Assembly (NCBI RefSeq): GCF_027532025.1
Contig: NZ_JAPZSY010000104.1
Coordinates: 1 to 38,133 of the forward strand
Origin: Inhella sp.
GTDB taxonomy: Bacteria; Pseudomonadota; Gammaproteobacteria; Burkholderiales; Burkholderiaceae_C
Length of the DNA: 38,133 nt
Reading direction: 5' to 3'
Below are positions 34,824 through 38,133 of this stretch, piece after piece. Numbering within the stretch: position 1 is the stretch's first letter; each line of letters begins with the position of its first letter. The position numbers and the translations under genes were made by a program. The notes under the pieces are model-generated. The model did not search any database. It saw only the letters and a list, made by a program, of their open reading frames with translations, and was not told the origin of the DNA.

Positions 34824-35312
34824 TCAGGCCTTCTTCAGCATGTCGAGCAGTTCATCGAGGCGGTCGGCCGTCATGAAACTGCACATTTCGCGATCGTTCA
34901 CCAGGAGCACCGGCGCGTCGGCGCAGGCGCCCAGGCACTCGCTCTTTTGCACGGTGATCCGGCCGTCGGGGGTGGTGCCACCCTCTTCCAAACCAAGCCG
35001 ACGACACACGTGTTCAAGCGCTGTTTGCCCATCGCGCAGTTGGCAAGGCAAGTTGGTGCACACGTTCAACTTGAACTTGCCCACCGGCCGCTGGTTGTAC
35101 ATGTTGTAGAAGGTCGTGACCTCGTGCACCGCGATGGGCGCCATGCCCAGGTACTCGGCAATCGCCACCTCGGACTCGGGCGACACGTGCCCCTGTTCAT
35201 CTTGCACGATGGACAAACACGCCATCACGGCCGACTGCCTTTGGTCAGCGGGGTATTTGGCGACCTCGCGGTCGAAGCGCACGCGGGTGGAGTCTGACAG
35301 TTGGTAGCTCAT
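34824..35312 (-). CDS. nuoE: NADH-quinone oxidoreductase subunit E
   Basis: A 162-residue thioredoxin-like 2Fe-2S subunit holding cluster N1a. The ligands are C85 and C90 (CTNLPC) and C126 and C130 (CLGAC). An N-terminal helical part (residues 1-75) with ALR-free but typical [16 protein letters not shown] precedes the fold. The ATG at 35312 overlaps the nuoD stop by four bases. Confidence 0.97.
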   Translation of the reverse strand: MSYQLSDSTRVRFDREVAKYPADQRQSAVMACLSIVQDEQGHVSPESEVAIAEYLGMAPIAVHEVTTFYNMYNQRPVGKFKLNVCTNLPCQLRDGQTALEHVCRRLGLEEGGTTPDGRITVQKSECLGACADAPVLLVNDREMCSFMTADRLDELLDMLKKA

Positions 35313-36562
35313 CGATCGACCTCGCCGAACACGATGTCCATGGTGCCGATGATGGCCACTGCGTCCGCAATCATGTGGCCGCGGCTCATCTCGTCGAGCG
35401 CCGCCAAATGGGCGAAGCCAGGGGCGCGAATCTTCAGGCGGTAGGGCTTGTTCGCGCCATCGCTGACGATGTAGATGCCAAATTCCCCCTTCGGGTGCTC
35501 GACCGCTGCGTACGCCTCGCCTTCAGGCACCCGGAAGCCTTCAGTGAAGAGCTTGAAATGGTGGATCAACTCTTCCATGTTGGTCTTCATCGACTCGCGC
35601 GACGGCGGGGCCACCTTGTGGTTGTCGGTGATGACCGGGCCCGGGTTGGCCTTGAGCCAGTCCACGCACTGTTTGACGATGCGAATGGCTTGGCGCATCT
35701 CCTCGACGCGCACCACATAACGGTCGTAGGTGTCGCCGTTGGTCCCCACCGGCACGTCGAAATCCATGCGGTCGTACACGTCGTAGGGCTGGTGCTTCCT
35801 CAGGTCCCAGGCGATGCCCGAGCCGCGGAGCATGGCGCCGGTGAAGCCCAGGTTGAGCGCCCGCTCAGGGCTGACCACACCGACCCCCACCGTGCGCTGC
35901 TTCCAAATGCGGTTGTCGGTCAGCAGGGTCTCGTAGTCGTCCACGCAGGCTGGGAATCGACGGCAGAAGTCGTCGATGAAGTCCAGCAGCGAGCCACTTC
36001 GGTTCTCGTTGAGCTTCGCGATGGCTTTGGCATTGCGAATCTTGCTTGCCTGGTACTGCGGCATGCTGTCGGGCAGATCGCGGTACACGCCACCCGGACG
36101 GAAGTAGGCGGCGTGCATGCGCGCACCGCTTACTGCCTCGTACATGTCGAAGATGTCCTCGCGCTCGCGGAAGCAGTAGATGAGGATGTTCATCGCCCCG
36201 CAGTCCAAGCCGTGACAGCCCAGCCACAGCAGATGGTTCAGAAGGCGAGTCAACTCGGCAAACATCACGCGGATGTACTGGGCGCGCTCTGGCACCTCGA
36301 TGCCCAGCATCTTCTCGATGGCCAAGCAGTACGCATGCTCGTTGGCCATCATCGAAACGTAATCCAGCCGGTCCATGTAGGGCAGCGACTGGATGTAGGT
36401 CTTTTGTTCGGCCAGCTTTTCGGTGGCGCGGTGCAGCAGGCCGATGTGAGGGTCGGCGCGCTGAATCACTTCGCCGTCCAGCTCCAGCACCAGGCGCAGC
36501 ACACCGTGGGCGGCCGGGTGCTGAGGCCCGAAGTTCAGGGTGTAGTTCTTGATGTCGGCCAT
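35309..36562 (-). CDS. nuoD: NADH-quinone oxidoreductase subunit D
   Basis: A 417-residue subunit related to the large subunit of NiFe hydrogenases, lining the quinone site. The conserved start [22 protein letters not shown] and [10 protein letters not shown] are near the N-terminus, and [20 protein letters not shown] and the ending DIVFGEVDR are typical. It is separate from NuoC, unlike the NuoCD fusion of E. coli. One base separates its ATG from the nuoC stop. Confidence 0.98.
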   Translation of the reverse strand: MADIKNYTLNFGPQHPAAHGVLRLVLELDGEVIQRADPHIGLLHRATEKLAEQKTYIQSLPYMDRLDYVSMMANEHAYCLAIEKMLGIEVPERAQYIRVMFAELTRLLNHLLWLGCHGLDCGAMNILIYCFREREDIFDMYEAVSGARMHAAYFRPGGVYRDLPDSMPQYQASKIRNAKAIAKLNENRSGSLLDFIDDFCRRFPACVDDYETLLTDNRIWKQRTVGVGVVSPERALNLGFTGAMLRGSGIAWDLRKHQPYDVYDRMDFDVPVGTNGDTYDRYVVRVEEMRQAIRIVKQCVDWLKANPGPVITDNHKVAPPSRESMKTNMEELIHHFKLFTEGFRVPEGEAYAAVEHPKGEFGIYIVSDGANKPYRLKIRAPGFAHLAALDEMSRGHMIADAVAIIGTMDIVFGEVDR

Positions 36563-36563
36563 G

Positions 36564-37163
36564 TCAGTTCAGCCCACCGTAGTGGTCTTCGCGAATCACC
36601 CGTGGGGTGATTTCTCGCGGCTCGATCGAGACCGGTTGATAGATGACTCGCTTTTGCTCGGCGTCGTAGCGCATTTCCACGTGGCCCGACACCGGGAAGT
36701 CCTTGCGCATCGGGTGGCCGATGAATCCGTAATCGGTCAGGATGCGCCGCAAGTCTTCGTGCCCCTCGAACAAGATGCCGTAGAGATCGAAGGCTTCCCG
36801 CTCGAACCAATTGGCGCTGGTCCACACCGCGGTCACGGAAGCCACGCAGGGGAAGTCGTCATCGGAAGCGAAAACACGAACTCGCAAACGCTGGTTCAGG
36901 CTCACCGACAACAAATGCACCGCCACGGCAAAGCGCGGCCCCTCGTTGGCGGCGTTGCCATACTGGGCGTAATCCAGACCACACAGGTCGATGAGTTGCT
37001 CGAAGCGGAACTCGGAGTGGTCACGCAGCACCTTCGCAACCGACAGCCACTGTGCGGCCGGCACCTCGATCGTGACTTCACCCAGGCGCTGCGTCAGCCG
37101 CGCGACGCGGTCGCCAAGCACCGATTGCAGGCTCGCCTGCAGCGTTTCCAGAGAGGGGCTCAT
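36564..37163 (-). CDS. nuoC: NADH-quinone oxidoreductase subunit C
   Basis: A 199-residue 30-kDa-type subunit of the hydrophilic arm. The family signature [21 protein letters not shown] and the following [14 protein letters not shown] are clear; the C-terminus ends in a tail that packs on NuoD and NuoI in known structures. The ATG at 37163 has GAGAGG-like sequence upstream and lies four bases from the nuoB stop; the frame upstream overlaps nuoB. Confidence 0.96.
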   Translation of the reverse strand: MSPSLETLQASLQSVLGDRVARLTQRLGEVTIEVPAAQWLSVAKVLRDHSEFRFEQLIDLCGLDYAQYGNAANEGPRFAVAVHLLSVSLNQRLRVRVFASDDDFPCVASVTAVWTSANWFEREAFDLYGILFEGHEDLRRILTDYGFIGHPMRKDFPVSGHVEMRYDAEQKRVIYQPVSIEPREITPRVIREDHYGGLN

Positions 37164-37167
37164 GGGT

Positions 37168-37644
37168 TCAGCGGGCAATGGTGTTTTCGCGGCGGATCTT
37201 GGCCTGCAACTGCAAGATGCCGTAGAGCAAGGCTTCCGCGGTGGGGGGGCAGCCGGGCACGTAGACGTCCACCGGCACGATGCGATCGCAACCCCGCACG
37301 ACGGAGTAGCTGTAGTGGTAGTAGCCGCCGCCATTGGCGCAGGAGCCCATGCTCAACACCCAGCGCGGCTCGGCCATCTGGTCGTAAACCTTGCGCAGAG
37401 CCGGCGCCATCTTGTTGCACAAGGTGCCGGCCACGATCATCAAGTCGGACTGACGCGGACTGGGGCGAAACAGCATGCCGAAGCGGTCGATGTCATAGCG
37501 AGCCGCACCGGCATGCATCATCTCGACAGCGCAACAAGCCAGCCCGAAGGTCATCGGCCACAGCGAGCCCGTCTTGGACCAATTGATCAGGGTGTCGACC
37601 GAGGTGGTGACAAACCCTTCTTTCAGAACGCCCTCAATACCCAT
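37168..37644 (-). CDS. nuoB: NADH-quinone oxidoreductase subunit B
   Basis: A 158-residue subunit that carries cluster N2, the last Fe-S centre before quinone. The ligands are the adjacent pair C37-C38 in [10 protein letters not shown]102 in GSCANGG and C132 in PGCPP. Twelve bases separate the ATG at 37644 from the nuoA stop. Confidence 0.98.
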   Translation of the reverse strand: MGIEGVLKEGFVTTSVDTLINWSKTGSLWPMTFGLACCAVEMMHAGAARYDIDRFGMLFRPSPRQSDLMIVAGTLCNKMAPALRKVYDQMAEPRWVLSMGSCANGGGYYHYSYSVVRGCDRIVPVDVYVPGCPPTAEALLYGILQLQAKIRRENTIAR

Positions 37645-37656
37645 TTGGCTGTTGCC

Positions 37657-38016
37657 TCATTCCCAATCCAGGGCGCCCTTTTTCCACTCGTAGACAAAGC
37701 CCACGACGAGGATGCCCAAGAAAACCATCATGGCCCAGAAACCCGTGGAACCGATCTCGTGCAGGGAGACGGCCCAAGGGAACAGGAACGCGATTTCCAA
37801 GTCAAAAAGGATGAAGAGGATGGCCACCAAGTAGTAGCGAACATCGAACTTCATGCGCGCGTCTTCGAAGGCTTCAAAGCCGCATTCGTAAGGGGAGACC
37901 TTGGCGGCGTCGGGCTTGTGGGGCCCCAGCAAGGCTCCAAGCACCTGAGGCACGATGCCGACGGCGACGCCGACCAAGATGAAGAGGATGACCGGGAGGT
38001 ACTGTTCCAAATTCAT
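37657..38016 (-). CDS. nuoA: NADH-quinone oxidoreductase subunit A
   Basis: A 119-residue subunit with three membrane helices (about residues 8-28, 64-84 and 88-108). The conserved loop [20 protein letters not shown] contains the cysteine exposed in the deactive state of some complex I enzymes. It is the first gene of the nuo operon; the region upstream contains a weak promoter candidate. Confidence 0.97.
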   Translation of the reverse strand: MNLEQYLPVILFILVGVAVGIVPQVLGALLGPHKPDAAKVSPYECGFEAFEDARMKFDVRYYLVAILFILFDLEIAFLFPWAVSLHEIGSTGFWAMMVFLGILVVGFVYEWKKGALDWE

Positions 38017-38049
38017 GGGCTGGGCTCGGCCGAGGTCACAAACCGCGGC

Positions 38050-38077
38050 ATCTTATGCGCTTGCCACCCAACCGGAA
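38050..38077 (-). promoter_or_regulatory. Possible promoter of the nuo operon
   Basis: On the minus strand TTCCGG (38077-38072) and TAAGAT (38055-38050) are 16 bases apart and lie about 34 bases before the nuoA ATG. The match to the sigma70 consensus is modest and no clear activator or FNR/ArcA-type site is seen in the 117 bases available. The rest of the gap to 38133 holds no tRNA or gene that I can recognise. Confidence 0.35.
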
Positions 38078-38133
38078 TGCGTCGGGGCGCAAGCTGAAAC
38101 GACAACGGGCGCATGGCGGCGAACGATTCGCTT

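Noticed and set aside
32456-34876. Plus-strand open frame of about 800 codons opposite nuoG and nuoF
   Set aside because: Covers two genes with intact Fe-S and flavin motifs on the other strand; no domain or ribosome site supports it.
38017-38133. tRNA or secG upstream of nuoA
   Set aside because: In many betaproteobacteria secG and a tRNA-Leu precede nuoA, but the 117 bases here show no cloverleaf or T-loop sequence. They may lie beyond the window.
1-38133. CRISPR arrays, insertion sequences, prophage or toxin-antitoxin/defence genes
   Set aside because: No regularly spaced repeats, transposase motifs, terminal inverted repeats or defence domains were seen in any intergenic region or gene; every major frame is accounted for by core or envelope genes.

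Overview
The window reads as a chromosomal segment of a high-GC betaproteobacterium, most likely of the order Burkholderiales. The gene content points there: DUF4936, DUF2818 and DUF1178 proteins, a mltG-tmk-holB-pilZ-tatD cluster next to ygfZ, and a 14-gene nuo operon with DUF2818 behind it. Genes are packed tightly, often with 4-base stop/start overlaps. I see no rRNA, tRNA, CRISPR array, insertion sequence or phage gene. Nearly everything is core metabolism or envelope biology.

Layout. (1) 1-3918, minus strand: mltG, tmk, holB, pilZ, tatD and the start of an exported protein cut by the window edge, forming one overlapping operon. (2) 3979-5150, plus strand: ygfZ and a DUF4936 gene. (3) 5201-7918, minus: a thioesterase-acetyltransferase fusion, an HSL-type esterase and a MipA/OmpV-like outer membrane protein. 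(4) 7971-10782: kbl-tdh (threonine to glycine plus acetyl-CoA), divergent from an XRE/cupin regulator. The space between them carries repeated operator-like sites over a recognisable promoter. (5) 10787-13935: a YihY-family membrane protein, divergent from a DUF2069 protein and an FAD-linked oxidase. (6) 13917-17324, minus: two exported proteins of unknown physiological role. One is a lipoprotein serine hydrolase with a duplicated four-cysteine domain; the other has three Ig-like repeats and a TIM-barrel-like C-terminus. (7) 17640-22026, minus: an RND efflux pump and its adaptor, without an outer-membrane channel gene. (8) 22171-38016, minus: the complete complex I operon nuoA-N, followed without a visible break by DUF2818, a NUDIX hydrolase and DUF1178, and closed by a terminator-like hairpin at about 22145-22169.

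How the genes work together. Complex I oxidises NADH and pumps protons; the NUDIX hydrolase at the end of its operon probably cleaves ADP-ribose, an NAD breakdown product. The kbl-tdh pair feeds acetyl-CoA and glycine and yields NADH. The mltG cluster combines cell-wall glycan release, dTMP phosphorylation, clamp loading, pilus biogenesis and a TatD nuclease, a grouping conserved by synteny more than by a shared pathway.

I did not find a clear new multi-gene system. The best candidates for new biology are the two exported proteins at 13917-17324, the thioesterase-GNAT fusion at 5201-6046, the repeat operator at 10151-10199 and the non-Nuo tail of the complex I operon. Family assignments come from reading motifs, without database searches.
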